Below, piece by piece: positions 34,522-43,214 of a stretch of DNA of 64,000 bases (positions are counted from its first letter, which is position 1; every line of letters starts with the position of its first letter). Source of the DNA: Roseovarius atlanticus (GTDB lineage Bacteria > Pseudomonadota > Alphaproteobacteria > Rhodobacterales > Rhodobacteraceae); the NCBI RefSeq assembly GCF_001441615.1, contig NZ_LAXJ01000016.1, positions 1 through 64,000 of the forward strand, given 5' to 3'. The position numbers and the translations under genes are program-made. The notes under the pieces are model-generated. The model was not told where the DNA came from, ran no database searches, and worked only from the letters and a program-made list of their open reading frames with translations.

Positions 34522-35706
34522 TTGCGGTATCTTCGCCTGTGTATTGGTTTTTTTCTCCTGTTTGGGGCGCTCTACGTCATTGTCGTGGAGCAGATGACCG
34601 GGGCCAGCGCGAATGCATTTGTTAACGCGCCTCTCTTGACCGCGCGTGCTCCCGTCGCCGGGGACGTTGATCTTCCGGATCGCGCGCCTGGTGCTTTTAT
34701 CAAAGAGGGCTCAACACTCTTCTCCGTCGAAGATGCAAGGGCCGACCAGGTGCGCCTGAACGACCTGCAATTGGAAAGAGACCTTCTGGCTGCGGATCTG
34801 ACAAGCTACAAAGCCGAACGCGATGCACGACGGGAAGCGTTGCGCTGGATCGAATCGACGGCCGGAAAGTACGCGGCTGCACGAACTCGGGAACTTGAGA
34901 TCACCGCAGGTGGAGCACCGTCTGATCCAGACACCTCGCCAAATCGGGACCAGCCACCCTCGGAATCTGGCAGCCTTACCGTCGACGAGAACAAGCTTGC
35001 GCCCGATGAAAACGACCCCGATCGCTTTCTCGAACTTTCAGGCGCGTTTCTGGATGGCGCCATCGAGGACTTCGCCGGTTTGGAGGCTCTGCAACTGCTC
35101 GCAGCGCGGCGCGCGATATATCTTGACGACTCCGCAGGCGCGGCATGGAATATGGCACTGAGACAGCGCGAAGCAGAGACCTCGTTGACACTTGTCGAGG
35201 CAAATATCGCCCGGGCCGAAGAACAGCTGGCGGCTTACGAAACCCGCATAGAGCGGGAGTTGTCGCGTCTCGTCAAGCTGCGCGGAGATACACTTTCTTC
35301 GCCGGTCAACGGCGTTCTGTGGCAGGAATTGACTGCAAACGGCGTGAACGTCCAACGGGGTGATCCTATCATGAACATCGCCGACTGCGCGTCGGTGCTG
35401 GTCACGTTGTCGGTGTCGGAAACCATCTATAATTCGCTTTCCACCGGCGACACCGCGACGTTTCGCCCGCTTGGCGGCGACGAGGCGATGCAGGGGACGG
35501 TCGCCCGCCTCGCGGGCTCCGGCGCGGCCTCTGTATACGAAGGCATGGCGGTGGCTCCGAGCGAAGAACACCTGCAACGCTACGATGTAGCGCTCGTCGT
35601 TCCGGAACTGAGGACGGATCCGGTGGACGGTTGCAGCATAGGCAGAACGGGCCGCGTGTTCTTTGATGACCGCCCACTCGATATATTGTGGAAGTTCTGG
35701 GAGTAA
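34522..35706 (+). CDS. HlyD-like membrane-fusion protein of a polysaccharide synthase cluster (BgsB-like)
   Basis: About 394 residues: one N-terminal TM helix (LCIGFFLLFGALYVIVVEQM), a lipoyl-like half (APVAGDVDLPDRAPGAFIKEGSTLFSVED), a coiled-coil/acidic region (about 80-260), and the second half (SPVNGVLWQELTANGVNVQRGDPIMNIADC) with a beta-barrel C-terminus. This is the HlyD/membrane-fusion fold. A TTG at 34522 is the preferred start because AGAGGGG sits six bases upstream; a TTG at 34504 is the longer option. Its stop overlaps the glycosyltransferase start (TAATG). In Sinorhizobium, BgsB is a protein of this kind encoded next to the mixed-linkage glucan synthase BgsA. Confidence 0.75.
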   Translation: MRYLRLCIGFFLLFGALYVIVVEQMTGASANAFVNAPLLTARAPVAGDVDLPDRAPGAFIKEGSTLFSVEDARADQVRLNDLQLERDLLAADLTSYKAERDARREALRWIESTAGKYAAARTRELEITAGGAPSDPDTSPNRDQPPSESGSLTVDENKLAPDENDPDRFLELSGAFLDGAIEDFAGLEALQLLAARRAIYLDDSAGAAWNMALRQREAETSLTLVEANIARAEEQLAAYETRIERELSRLVKLRGDTLSSPVNGVLWQELTANGVNVQRGDPIMNIADCASVLVTLSVSETIYNSLSTGDTATFRPLGGDEAMQGTVARLAGSGAASVYEGMAVAPSEEHLQRYDVALVVPELRTDPVDGCSIGRTGRVFFDDRPLDILWKFWE

Positions 35707-37724
35707 TGCTGCCAAATCTTTACCTCGGCGATATGGGCGCGAGCCTGATGCACGTGATTCCAATACTCGGCTTGGCACTGATTCTGCCGTATGTCATCGA
35801 CCGTCAGGACACCCATCACCGTATCTTCCTGTTCGTGATCGCGATCATTTTCGCGATCAGGTACGCATGGTGGCGCACGACCGAAACGATCGCCCCGGTG
35901 GGCTGGACCATTGATTTTCTGGCAAGTGGGCTGCTGCTGGGGCTGGAGTTAATGGCAATCGTAAGCTCGATCAGCGCGTTCTTCATCCTTATGCTTCACC
36001 GCGACCGAAGTCCCGACGCCGACCGCAACGCCGGTTGGTGGGGGGACACGCCGCCGAAGGTCGCGATCCTGATCGCGACATATAACGAGGAACTGGAGGT
36101 GCTTGAACGTACCATCATTGGTTCCAAGGCCCTGCGCCATCCTGCCAAGGAAGTCATGGTTCTCGATGACGGACGTCGCGACTGGTTGCGTGATTATTGC
36201 GAGAAAGAGGGCGTCACCTACATACGGCGCCCCGACAACAAGCACGCAAAGGCCGGCAACATCAACCATACGCTTCAGGTTCTCTGGGCGCGGGAGACGC
36301 CCCCGGATTACGTGGCCGTTCTGGATGCCGATTTCGTGCCGCATCGCGGATTTCTCTCACGCACGCTGGCCCTTTTTCACGATCCGGCGGTGGGTCTTGT
36401 CCAGACCCCGCAGCACTTCTTCAACGCCGATCCTATACAGCACAACCTCGGGATAAGCCGGTCCTATCCCGACGAGCAGCGCTTCTTCTTCGACGACATG
36501 CAGCCCTCGCGCGATGGCTGGGGCGTCGCCTTCTGCTGTGGGACATCCTCGATCATGCGGCTGGACGCCTTGAAGGATATCGGCGGCTTCCCCACCGACA
36601 GCATCACCGAAGATTACATGATCACGCTGTGCCTTCAGAATGCAGGCTGGCACACCGCATACCTCAACGAGCCGTTGACCGAGGGCCTCGCACCGGAGGG
36701 GTTGAAGGAATACGTCACGCAACGCTCGCGCTGGTGCCTCGGCATGATGCAGATCGCGCGCAGCCGGGTCGGACCGTTCCGCAAGAACGGGCTGCGTCTG
36801 CGCGACCGCTGGAGTGTCATCGATGCCAGCCTCTACTGGATCACGACGTTTCCGTTCCGCGTCGCGGCCATGATTTTCCCATTGCTCTACTGGTACGGGA
36901 ACATCACCGTCGTGGACGCCAGCCCGGCCGATGTCATATCTTATTTCGGCTGTTTCTTCGCCTGGAACCTGATGGCCATAAACCTGATGTCGCGCGGCAA
37001 CGTGGTGCCGATCCTGACCGATGTCAGCCAGCTGCTGGGCGCCTTGCCGATCACCCGCGCGGCGTTCACCGGGCTCGTGCAGCCAAGGGGCCACCCTTTC
37101 AGCGTGACGGCCAAGGGTGGGGACCGCAGCCGCATCGTGGTGCAATGGAACATGCTGGCCCCTTTCGCCATCCTGCTTGGTCTTACTATTGTCGGGCTTC
37201 TGCTGGGTATCGTCACCGACCGTTTTGCCTTCAACGACGCGGGCGAAGGCAAATGGGTCATACTCTTTTGGACGATTTACAACATGATCGTGCTGACGCT
37301 GACGATCATCGCTTGTGTGGAACTGCCCCGACGCGAACGCCATGTTGCCGACACGCCAGAGCGCGTCACCTTCACCTCGGGCGAAGTATCAAAGCGCATG
37401 TGGGTGACCAGCCTGACCCAGGACACCGCACGGGTGCGGGGCGGGCATTTCGACGTCGGCACCTATGGGAAGATCGACCTTCCAGGCGTTGGCGAGCTGC
37501 CAGTTTTCGTCCTGGCGCAGACAGCCGACGGAATGCGCGTCGAACTTATGCCCGACGAAGAACAGCGCGATGCCCTGTTCATGAAGTTCTATACCGAAGA
37601 CAATACACCCGGTATCAGCGTCGTGAACACTTGGAACATGCTGGGTGACATGGCGCGGCGCATATCGCGCATCAGCCGGGACAGGACAGCCAGGAAAGGA
37701 ACAACACTTGACCGCAGGGACTAA
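35706..37724 (+). CDS. Family 2 processive glycosyltransferase, cellulose-synthase-like (BgsA-like)
   Basis: A 672-residue membrane glycosyltransferase. N-terminal helices precede the GT2 domain with the D,D,D,QxxRW signature: ATYNEELEVLERT, VLDDGRRDW, VLDADFVP, ITEDYMITL and QRSRWCLGMMQ; further TM helices follow. The C-terminal region (ELPRRERHVADTPERVTFTS) keeps an arginine-rich start like PilZ, but the D/N-x-S-x-x-G motif is not evident (SLTQDTARV). No BcsB, BcsC or BcsZ lies nearby. The pairing with a fusion protein instead of BcsB resembles the BgsA/BgsB mixed-linkage beta-glucan synthase of Sinorhizobium, which binds c-di-GMP without PilZ. The exact polymer is inferred. Confidence 0.8.
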   Translation: MLPNLYLGDMGASLMHVIPILGLALILPYVIDRQDTHHRIFLFVIAIIFAIRYAWWRTTETIAPVGWTIDFLASGLLLGLELMAIVSSISAFFILMLHRDRSPDADRNAGWWGDTPPKVAILIATYNEELEVLERTIIGSKALRHPAKEVMVLDDGRRDWLRDYCEKEGVTYIRRPDNKHAKAGNINHTLQVLWARETPPDYVAVLDADFVPHRGFLSRTLALFHDPAVGLVQTPQHFFNADPIQHNLGISRSYPDEQRFFFDDMQPSRDGWGVAFCCGTSSIMRLDALKDIGGFPTDSITEDYMITLCLQNAGWHTAYLNEPLTEGLAPEGLKEYVTQRSRWCLGMMQIARSRVGPFRKNGLRLRDRWSVIDASLYWITTFPFRVAAMIFPLLYWYGNITVVDASPADVISYFGCFFAWNLMAINLMSRGNVVPILTDVSQLLGALPITRAAFTGLVQPRGHPFSVTAKGGDRSRIVVQWNMLAPFAILLGLTIVGLLLGIVTDRFAFNDAGEGKWVILFWTIYNMIVLTLTIIACVELPRRERHVADTPERVTFTSGEVSKRMWVTSLTQDTARVRGGHFDVGTYGKIDLPGVGELPVFVLAQTADGMRVELMPDEEQRDALFMKFYTEDNTPGISVVNTWNMLGDMARRISRISRDRTARKGTTLDRRD

Positions 37725-38280
37725 AACCATGCGCTACGCCGCCGCGATGCTTGCGTTCGCAGCCCCGGCGGCACAGGCCGACGGAGAGTTCTATCAACTG
37801 GATCTCGGCGAAGACACCACGACGGCCGTGATATCGGTCGAGCGCGACCGTCTGTCATACGGCATGGTATTCAGCGACTATACCGGGCCGGAGGATCTGA
37901 ACCTGACGGCCAGTTACAAATTCACGCTTGGGACGCCGGTCACCTTCCGCGCCGGACCGGCAATCCAGCTTGAGGGGCTTGAGACGGTCAAGGGTGGGAT
38001 ACGGCTCGTGGCCGAGCATTATCAGCCCACAAGTTTCGGCAGCATCTTTGTGCTCGGTGAGGCAACAACGATCGATCGCGGCTACTTCGCCCTTGCCGCC
38101 ATCGGCTTCGACAAACCGGACGTAACGTTCGAGTTCAGCTATCTCGGGGACGACGACGGTTTCCGCGACAAGGTTGCGGCGGTGGCATTCGGGATCCCGA
38201 ATACTAAGGCGAGTTTCCGTGCCGGCTACAAGTTCGATTCCGAGGAAAGTTTCATTGGCATCTCGATCAATACGTTCTGA
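37708..38280 (+). CDS. Predicted outer-membrane beta-barrel protein of the polysaccharide cluster
   Basis: About 190 residues. A signal peptide (MRYAAAMLAFAAPAAQADG) precedes alternating amphipathic strands (VISVERDRLSYGMVFSDY, LTASYKFTLGTPVTFRAGPA, VTFEFSYLGDD, ASFRAGYKFDSEES) and a C-terminal phenylalanine (SINTF), the pattern of a small outer-membrane barrel. The start may be a TTG at 37708 (AGGAAAGGAAC upstream, inside the glycosyltransferase end) or the ATG at 37729. Its 3'-overlap with the synthase suggests co-translation and a role as an outer-membrane exit or anchor. No family name recognised. Confidence 0.65.
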   Translation: MTAGTKTMRYAAAMLAFAAPAAQADGEFYQLDLGEDTTTAVISVERDRLSYGMVFSDYTGPEDLNLTASYKFTLGTPVTFRAGPAIQLEGLETVKGGIRLVAEHYQPTSFGSIFVLGEATTIDRGYFALAAIGFDKPDVTFEFSYLGDDDGFRDKVAAVAFGIPNTKASFRAGYKFDSEESFIGISINTF

Positions 38281-38292
38281 GCTTAAAGATTA

Positions 38293-38309
38293 AAGCAACC
38301 CGGTTGCTT
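38293..38309. terminator. Palindromic hairpin after the polysaccharide cluster
   Basis: AAGCAACC-C-GGTTGCTT is a perfect palindrome just after the barrel-gene stop and upstream of the convergent flavodoxin-like gene. No T-run follows. The remaining 38310-38508 shows nothing coding. Confidence 0.45.
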
Positions 38310-38508
38310 AACCCGCAAAGCGGACGTTCTCAACCTAAGCAGCGAATGTCGGCTCTCCGCCCTTTTGGACATGAACATTATGCGCCTTATTGCATGATTT
38401 GAAGTGACACATGCGAACAGATCAAACCGCACTTTGTGCCCCAGTTCTGTCCCTTGCAAAAAAGTCACCTCACAAGCTTGGTCTGGCAAAGCTGTAGGAG
38501 GGGCTGGT

Positions 38509-39126
38509 TTAACTTTGAAGCCGATCGATCAACCGCTGCCTGTACTCGGGAAGTTCCGAAACTGAAATCGACTTAAACGTAAGCGGGCGCAAATAGATCA
38601 TCCCGGCGTGCGAAGCGCTGGCCTCCATCGGGGTGAAGACGTCTTCCAGATCGACACCAATTCTGCCTGTCTTACCATACGTGGATTTGCCGCCAGCTGC
38701 GGTTGTGACAAGAAGCATCTCCTTGCCTCGCCACAATCCGGGGCCAACCCTGCCCCAGACGTCATTCAAATACGCCTTCATCATTGGCGTGATGTTAAAC
38801 CAATGCGTCGGGAACATGAACACGATCCGGTCATGCTGCCGAATGATTCCGCGTTCGTTTTGCGCGTTAATGGCACGCGTATCGAAACCGTAGATTGTTT
38901 CTAGATTTCGTACTGTCACCCCATTTACACTCTCGGCCGCCTGTTGCAGCCCTTTGTTAAACACGGATCGTTCCGGATAGGGGTGTGAAGCGATCAAAAG
39001 TGTTTTGATGTCCGTGTTGTATGGCTTATCGGCGGTCTGCGCCTTCGCTGCGCGACCCGTGACCAACCCGCTGGCAAGTGTGGCGGAAAAAAGCAGTTTA
39101 GCCTTCACGAATTCACGTCGTTTCAT
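38509..39126 (-). CDS. Tat-exported flavodoxin-fold NAD(P)H oxidoreductase
   Basis: A 205-residue protein. The N-terminus MKRREFVKAKLLFSATLASG has the twin-arginine pattern followed by a hydrophobic stretch and cleavage near AKA. The mature part is a Flavodoxin_2/quinone-reductase-like domain: TLLIASHPYPERSVFNKGLQ, IIRQHDRIVFMFPTHWFNIT and PMMKAYLNDVWGRVG. It resembles MdaB/KefF-type FMN reductases, unusual in being exported; how it receives reducing equivalents in the periplasm is unclear. Start ATG 39126. Confidence 0.8.
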   Translation of the reverse strand: MKRREFVKAKLLFSATLASGLVTGRAAKAQTADKPYNTDIKTLLIASHPYPERSVFNKGLQQAAESVNGVTVRNLETIYGFDTRAINAQNERGIIRQHDRIVFMFPTHWFNITPMMKAYLNDVWGRVGPGLWRGKEMLLVTTAAGGKSTYGKTGRIGVDLEDVFTPMEASASHAGMIYLRPLTFKSISVSELPEYRQRLIDRLQS

Positions 39127-39391
39127 ACCAGTCTCTCTTCCATCAGCCCGCTTTTGCGCTGCCCCCGGCCGCGCTCGCACATTACAACCTTCGACTGAAA
39201 GGCGGGAAGCTTGTGCCAATCTGTCCAACCACCTGACTTACAGTCTAGTTGAGCGCCGGGAGTGCGTCCGAGCACTTCGGCTCTGAAAAGCAACTCAAGT
39301 TTTACGTTGCTTGCGAAACAATTCGCTGAACCTACTTCCGATGTGTCGCTTCCAGATCTGATGATCTTCATCATTCGACTTTCCTGTACCG

Positions 39392-40027
39392 TCAGCGAAA
39401 TTTTGTGAAATGATAGGTCAGGGCCGGGCCGCCTGGCTGTGCATAGGCCAACTCCGCCGTGACCATAGCAAAGGGCTCCACGAAACGCCCAGTGCGCAGC
39501 CCCCCCGCCTCCAGTGGCTGGAATCCTGCGTCCCGGATCAGGTCTTGAGCAACTTTCTTTGCAGAAAGACTTTCGCCGTAGATCAGGACCTGCGGAGGCG
39601 GTGTTTCGCCTTTTCGGGCAAAAACTGGCTCGAAGGCCTCTGATGGCACGGTGTTGAAGCATGAAACCCAACGGGCATCGGGAAGACGGCGCGCCAGCTC
39701 TTCCGCGCCCGAAGTCGTCGTGCCCAGAACGAGCTCCGAGTTGGCATCGTTCAGAGGAACGCAGCAGTTCAACACAACTCGGTCTTTGAGCGCGCCCGAT
39801 TGTTCGAGCACATCCGGAACACGGCTCCAGTGGACAGCCAGAAGCAGCGCATCGGCATCGCGCACTGCCTCTGACACCGTCGCACTCTGCCCGCCACATT
39901 CGCGAGCGAGCCGGTCCAGCTTTGAAGTGCTGCGGGAGTAGGAGAACAGCACGTCATGCCCGCAAGTCGCCCAGATCCGGCCCAGTTGCGACCCCATCAG
40001 GCCGGAGCCCAAAATACCAATCTTCAT
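39392..40027 (-). CDS. NADP-binding F420-reductase-like oxidoreductase
   Basis: A 211-residue Rossmann protein: MKIGILGSGLMGSQLGRIWA (dinucleotide site), HDVLFSYSRSTSKLDRLA (NADP-preferring R-S), ADALLLAVHWSRVPDVL, and CFNTVPSEAF. It matches the NADPH-dependent F420 reductase/ProC-like family often called NADP oxidoreductase coenzyme F420-dependent; in proteobacteria the real cofactor partner is uncertain. It lies 25 bp after the carboxymuconolactone-decarboxylase-like gene, in the same operon. The 265 bp between it and the flavodoxin gene show no gene. Confidence 0.82.
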   Translation of the reverse strand: MKIGILGSGLMGSQLGRIWATCGHDVLFSYSRSTSKLDRLARECGGQSATVSEAVRDADALLLAVHWSRVPDVLEQSGALKDRVVLNCCVPLNDANSELVLGTTTSGAEELARRLPDARWVSCFNTVPSEAFEPVFARKGETPPPQVLIYGESLSAKKVAQDLIRDAGFQPLEAGGLRTGRFVEPFAMVTAELAYAQPGGPALTYHFTKFR

Positions 40028-40052
40028 GCCGTTTTCCTTCTCTTCGCCTGAC

Positions 40053-40814
40053 TCAGTCCGCGCGGTTCTCGAACACGTCTTTAGCAACCGGCATTGCCGA
40101 AAAGACTTTGGGCCAGCCCGCGTAGAATGCCAGATGCGACAGCATCTCGCCGGCCTCTTCTTGCGTCAGGCCATTATCCATCGCCCGGTTGAGGTGGAAC
40201 GTCATCTGTTCCGGCTGGCCAGCTGCGATCAGCGCCGCGACCGTCACCAAGCTGCGGTCGCGCGGCTCGAGCGCGGGGCGACGCCAGAGGTCGAGGAAGA
40301 GAAGCTGTTCAGTATCATCGACCACGCCTTGGCTGACGCTGCCATAAGTTCCTTGTACGAACTCCTGGCGGTTTGCCTCAGCTTCCTCGTCATATGGCAG
40401 CAGCTCGGGGTCGACCGCGGGCAGCTCTTCTGCGGTGATGCCGTGATCGTCGAAAACTGGTGCGGCGGCTTTGGCGGCGGCGGTCGCATTGCCCCAGCCT
40501 GTATAGAAAGCGAGGTGCGTGATTGTTTCGGAAATCTCTGCCGCGGTCACACCCGCGTCCAATGCCAACGCGAAATGAACCTCAAGTGCGCCTGTTTCGT
40601 GCCGGGTCATCAGTGCCGCAAGCGTGACAAGCGCTCGGTCGCGCGGCGACATAGCGGCGTCTGTCCAGACCTCGCTGAAGAGCGCGTTGTTGGAATAGGC
40701 CTCAAGCGCCGGGGCGACCTTGCCCACGGCCTCTGGCAGTGTTTGCGTTGCGTCCTGGGCCACGGCGGCGCTGGTCATCAGACCGAGGGCGGAAGCGGTG
40801 AGAAAGGTCTTCAT
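40053..40814 (-). CDS. Exported carboxymuconolactone-decarboxylase-like protein (two CMD domains)
   Basis: A 253-residue protein with a signal peptide (MKTFLTASALGLMTSAAVAQ) and two tandem CMD/AhpD-like domains (ALEVHFALALDAGVTAAEIS near 78-97 and QMTFHLNRAMDNGLTQEEAG near 203-222, each followed by HLAFYxGW). The AhpD-type C-x-x-C pair is not seen, so it is not a peroxidase of that kind. A TTCATGA motif lies upstream (40898-40904), shared with the divergent promoter region at 42.5 kb. Role unknown; probably in a small LysR regulon. Confidence 0.82.
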   Translation of the reverse strand: MKTFLTASALGLMTSAAVAQDATQTLPEAVGKVAPALEAYSNNALFSEVWTDAAMSPRDRALVTLAALMTRHETGALEVHFALALDAGVTAAEISETITHLAFYTGWGNATAAAKAAAPVFDDHGITAEELPAVDPELLPYDEEAEANRQEFVQGTYGSVSQGVVDDTEQLLFLDLWRRPALEPRDRSLVTVAALIAAGQPEQMTFHLNRAMDNGLTQEEAGEMLSHLAFYAGWPKVFSAMPVAKDVFENRAD

Positions 40815-40922
40815 CGGGGAATCTCCTTGGTTCGCTGTGATGTTCCCCTCATATGGTGTGAACGCCGCTCGCCTTAATGGCCGGGATGCTCAAGCCATTC
40901 ATGATCCCTTCTCATCAATCCC

Positions 40923-41819
40923 TCAGCTCTTTTCACGGAGCGCATCCAGCACGACACCAAACGCCGATGAAGGCCGCTGGCGACTGGGATAATAGAGGTG
41001 GAAACCGGGGAAATAGGGGCAATACTCCTCAAGACACAGGCGCAGCGCCCCGCTGTCTAGATGCCCCTGCGCCAGCCGCTCGGGCACCAGCGCCAGCCCG
41101 TGCCCGTCCTTGGCGGCCCGCAGCACCGGGTTGATCGTGTTGAACACCGCCTGTCCCTGCACCTTGACCCGGATCTCGGTGCAATCCTTGTCCTCGAACT
41201 CCCACGCGTAAAGCGCGCCGTGGTTCGTGAGGCGAAGGTTGATGCACTGGTGCCCGGTGAGGTCTTGCGGCACCTCGGGCGTGCCCGCCACGTCAAAATA
41301 GGCGGGTGCCCCGACGCAGATCATTCGTTCATCCGGGCCAATGCGCATCGCGATCATGCCATCGCTCACCTGATCGCCGTACCGCACGCCCGCATCGCAC
41401 TGGCTTTCGGCCAGATCGGTATAGCCATAGTCCATCACGAACTCGACCTTCACGTCTGGGTATTCCTTCAACACCGGAGACAGCTTGGGCCAAAGCAGGG
41501 ACTCGATGGCATACTCAACCCCTACGATCCGCACCGTCCCAGACGGCGCGCCCTGAGAGGCGTTTAGCGCATGAAGACGCGCCTCGATCTTTTCCAGACA
41601 AGGGTTCAGAGTGGCGAGCAGGTCCTCGCCCTCCAGCGTCGGCGCGACAGAGCGCGTCGTGCGCGTTAGAAGCCGCAGACCAAGGCGCTGCTCCAGCCCC
41701 TTGATCGTATGGCTGAGCGCAGATTGCGACACGTTGAGCCGTGCTGCGGCCCGGGTAAAGCTGCGCTCTTCGGCCACGGCGGCCAGCGCGATAAGGTCCT
41801 GGATATTCTCTCGAAGCAT
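40923..41819 (-). CDS. LysR-family transcriptional regulator
   Basis: A 298-residue LTTR: an N-terminal winged HTH (FTRAAARLNVSQSALSHTIK, about 21-40, then LEQRLGLRLLTRTTRSVAPT) and a periplasmic-binding-like effector domain (GTVRIVGVEYAIESLLWPKL onward). The start at 41819 (MLRENIQDLIALAAVAEERS) matches the family; the upstream ATG at 41852 is longer. Genes on both sides (cupin, SDR, CMD protein) are probable targets. Confidence 0.9.
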   Translation of the reverse strand: MLRENIQDLIALAAVAEERSFTRAAARLNVSQSALSHTIKGLEQRLGLRLLTRTTRSVAPTLEGEDLLATLNPCLEKIEARLHALNASQGAPSGTVRIVGVEYAIESLLWPKLSPVLKEYPDVKVEFVMDYGYTDLAESQCDAGVRYGDQVSDGMIAMRIGPDERMICVGAPAYFDVAGTPEVPQDLTGHQCINLRLTNHGALYAWEFEDKDCTEIRVKVQGQAVFNTINPVLRAAKDGHGLALVPERLAQGHLDSGALRLCLEEYCPYFPGFHLYYPSRQRPSSAFGVVLDALREKS

Positions 41820-41942
41820 GAGGGCGCCTTGGATCTGCGGATCGATGATCACGTCGGTTGCCCCTCAGAATATATGTCGAATTTTCATGTGTCGAAGAAT
41901 TATGCCGCCCCGCCGAATGAATGGGCGGAGCGGCAAGAGTCG

Positions 41943-42407
41943 CTACTCGGCCCCGTATTCGGCGTCGGTCACATGCTCGCCCCAGACGACGTTCTCACCG
42001 TCGGCGAACTGCTGCACCGCGATATGCGTGACAACCGTGCTGTCCGTCGCGCCATGCCAGTGCTCGACTTCCGGCGGACACCAGATCACGTCGCCGGCCT
42101 GCATGACGTGGCGCTCCTGACCGCGTTCCTGTACCCAGCCGGTGCCCTCGGTCACGATGAGCATCTGGCCCGCCGGATGCGTGTGCCAGGCCGACCGTGC
42201 GCCGGGCAGGAAGGTCACTTTGCCCGCGTTCACGGCAAAGGGCTCGTTGGCGGGGAAAACCGGTTCGATATAGGCGGTGCCGGTGAAGAGATCGGCATCG
42301 CCGATAAAGCCCTCTTGATCGCTCGCGCGAGTGATTTCCATGGATTGCGCGAAGGCGCCGGGCGCGGCCAGCCCCAGAGCAAGTGTGGGTCCCAGAATTC
42401 GTGTCAT
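41943..42407 (-). CDS. Exported cupin-domain protein
   Basis: A 154-residue protein with a signal peptide ([20 protein letters not shown]) and a single cupin barrel: motif 1 [19 protein letters not shown] and motif 2 [16 protein letters not shown], with three His and one Glu-type metal positions largely preserved. It resembles small cupins found next to CMD-domain proteins and SDRs. Divergent from the cyclophilin-like gene across a 265-bp regulatory region. Confidence 0.85.
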   Translation of the reverse strand: MTRILGPTLALGLAAPGAFAQSMEITRASDQEGFIGDADLFTGTAYIEPVFPANEPFAVNAGKVTFLPGARSAWHTHPAGQMLIVTEGTGWVQERGQERHVMQAGDVIWCPPEVEHWHGATDSTVVTHIAVQQFADGENVVWGEHVTDAEYGAE

Positions 42408-42533
42408 GTCGAAAAATCTCCTTTTGGCTGCGTTTATGGGTCGGTCACCGCGACCGTCCCGACATGAACGGCTACCTAAAGCGCGTGATGGCCCGGATCA
42501 TGGGCGGCATTCGGCAAGCGGACATGAGGAGGG

Positions 42534-42597
42534 TTCATGAATGATTGCCCTCATCACTCGGCGAACAATGTCACCCATTCATGAGGCGCCTTCATGA
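42534..42597. promoter_or_regulatory. Three TTCATGA motifs in a divergent promoter region
   Basis: TTCATGA occurs at 42534-42540, 42578-42584 and 42591-42597 between the divergent cupin and cyclophilin-like genes; another copy lies at 40898-40904 upstream of the CMD gene. Shared imperfect palindromes upstream of neighbouring genes suggest an operator for the local LysR regulator (inference). Confidence 0.45.
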
Positions 42598-42672
42598 GAG
42601 GTAGAGATTCAGCGGGGATTATCCCGCGCCGCCATCGGCGTATATCTCCCTCATCACCAAGGAGGGCTGACC

Positions 42673-43128
42673 ATGATCGCGCCGAAGACAGCACTTAATC
42701 GCCTAGCCATCGCGGCCCTGACGATCAGCCTTGCCCCCGCCGCAGAGGCAACCGACCAAGGAAAGGAGGCCGCCATGACCGAAATCAGAGTGATCTTCGG
42801 GGAAAAGACCCTGACAGCCACGCTCGACACGACGCCGGTGACACAGGATTTTGCGGCGCTTCTGCCTCTCGACCTGACGCTGAGCGACTACCACGGGATT
42901 GAGAAAGTCGCGGACATGCCGCGCAAGCTGGACACCAGCGGCGTACCGGACAGCTATGAGCCCAAGGCCGGTGACATCACGCTTTACGCGCCCTGGGGCA
43001 ATCTGGCGATCTTCTACAAGCCATTCCAGCGCTCGCGCGGTCATGTGCGGCTAGGTGCCTTTGACGGGCCGATCGACATGCTTGTCCGCAACGGGGATTT
43101 CCCTGTCCGCATCGAGGTGGCGGACTAG
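42673..43128 (+). CDS. Exported cyclophilin-like-fold protein
   Basis: A 151-residue protein with a signal-like N-terminus (LAIAALTISLAPAAEA) and a cyclophilin-like domain: IRVIFGEKTLTATLDTTPVT, FAALLPLDLTLSDYHGIEK, PKAGDITLYAPWGNLAIFYK. Members of this family share the cyclophilin barrel but lack proven isomerase activity. An internal ATG at 42775 (MTEIRVIFG) would give a cytoplasmic form. It is followed 86 bp later by the SDR gene. Confidence 0.82.
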   Translation: MIAPKTALNRLAIAALTISLAPAAEATDQGKEAAMTEIRVIFGEKTLTATLDTTPVTQDFAALLPLDLTLSDYHGIEKVADMPRKLDTSGVPDSYEPKAGDITLYAPWGNLAIFYKPFQRSRGHVRLGAFDGPIDMLVRNGDFPVRIEVAD

Positions 43129-43214
43129 GCCACCGCAAACCTAACCCACCCAAACCGCGCAGGGCTTGAACGCTCTATCCGTTCCAAACCTGCATCCAAA
43201 CGAAAGGACACATC

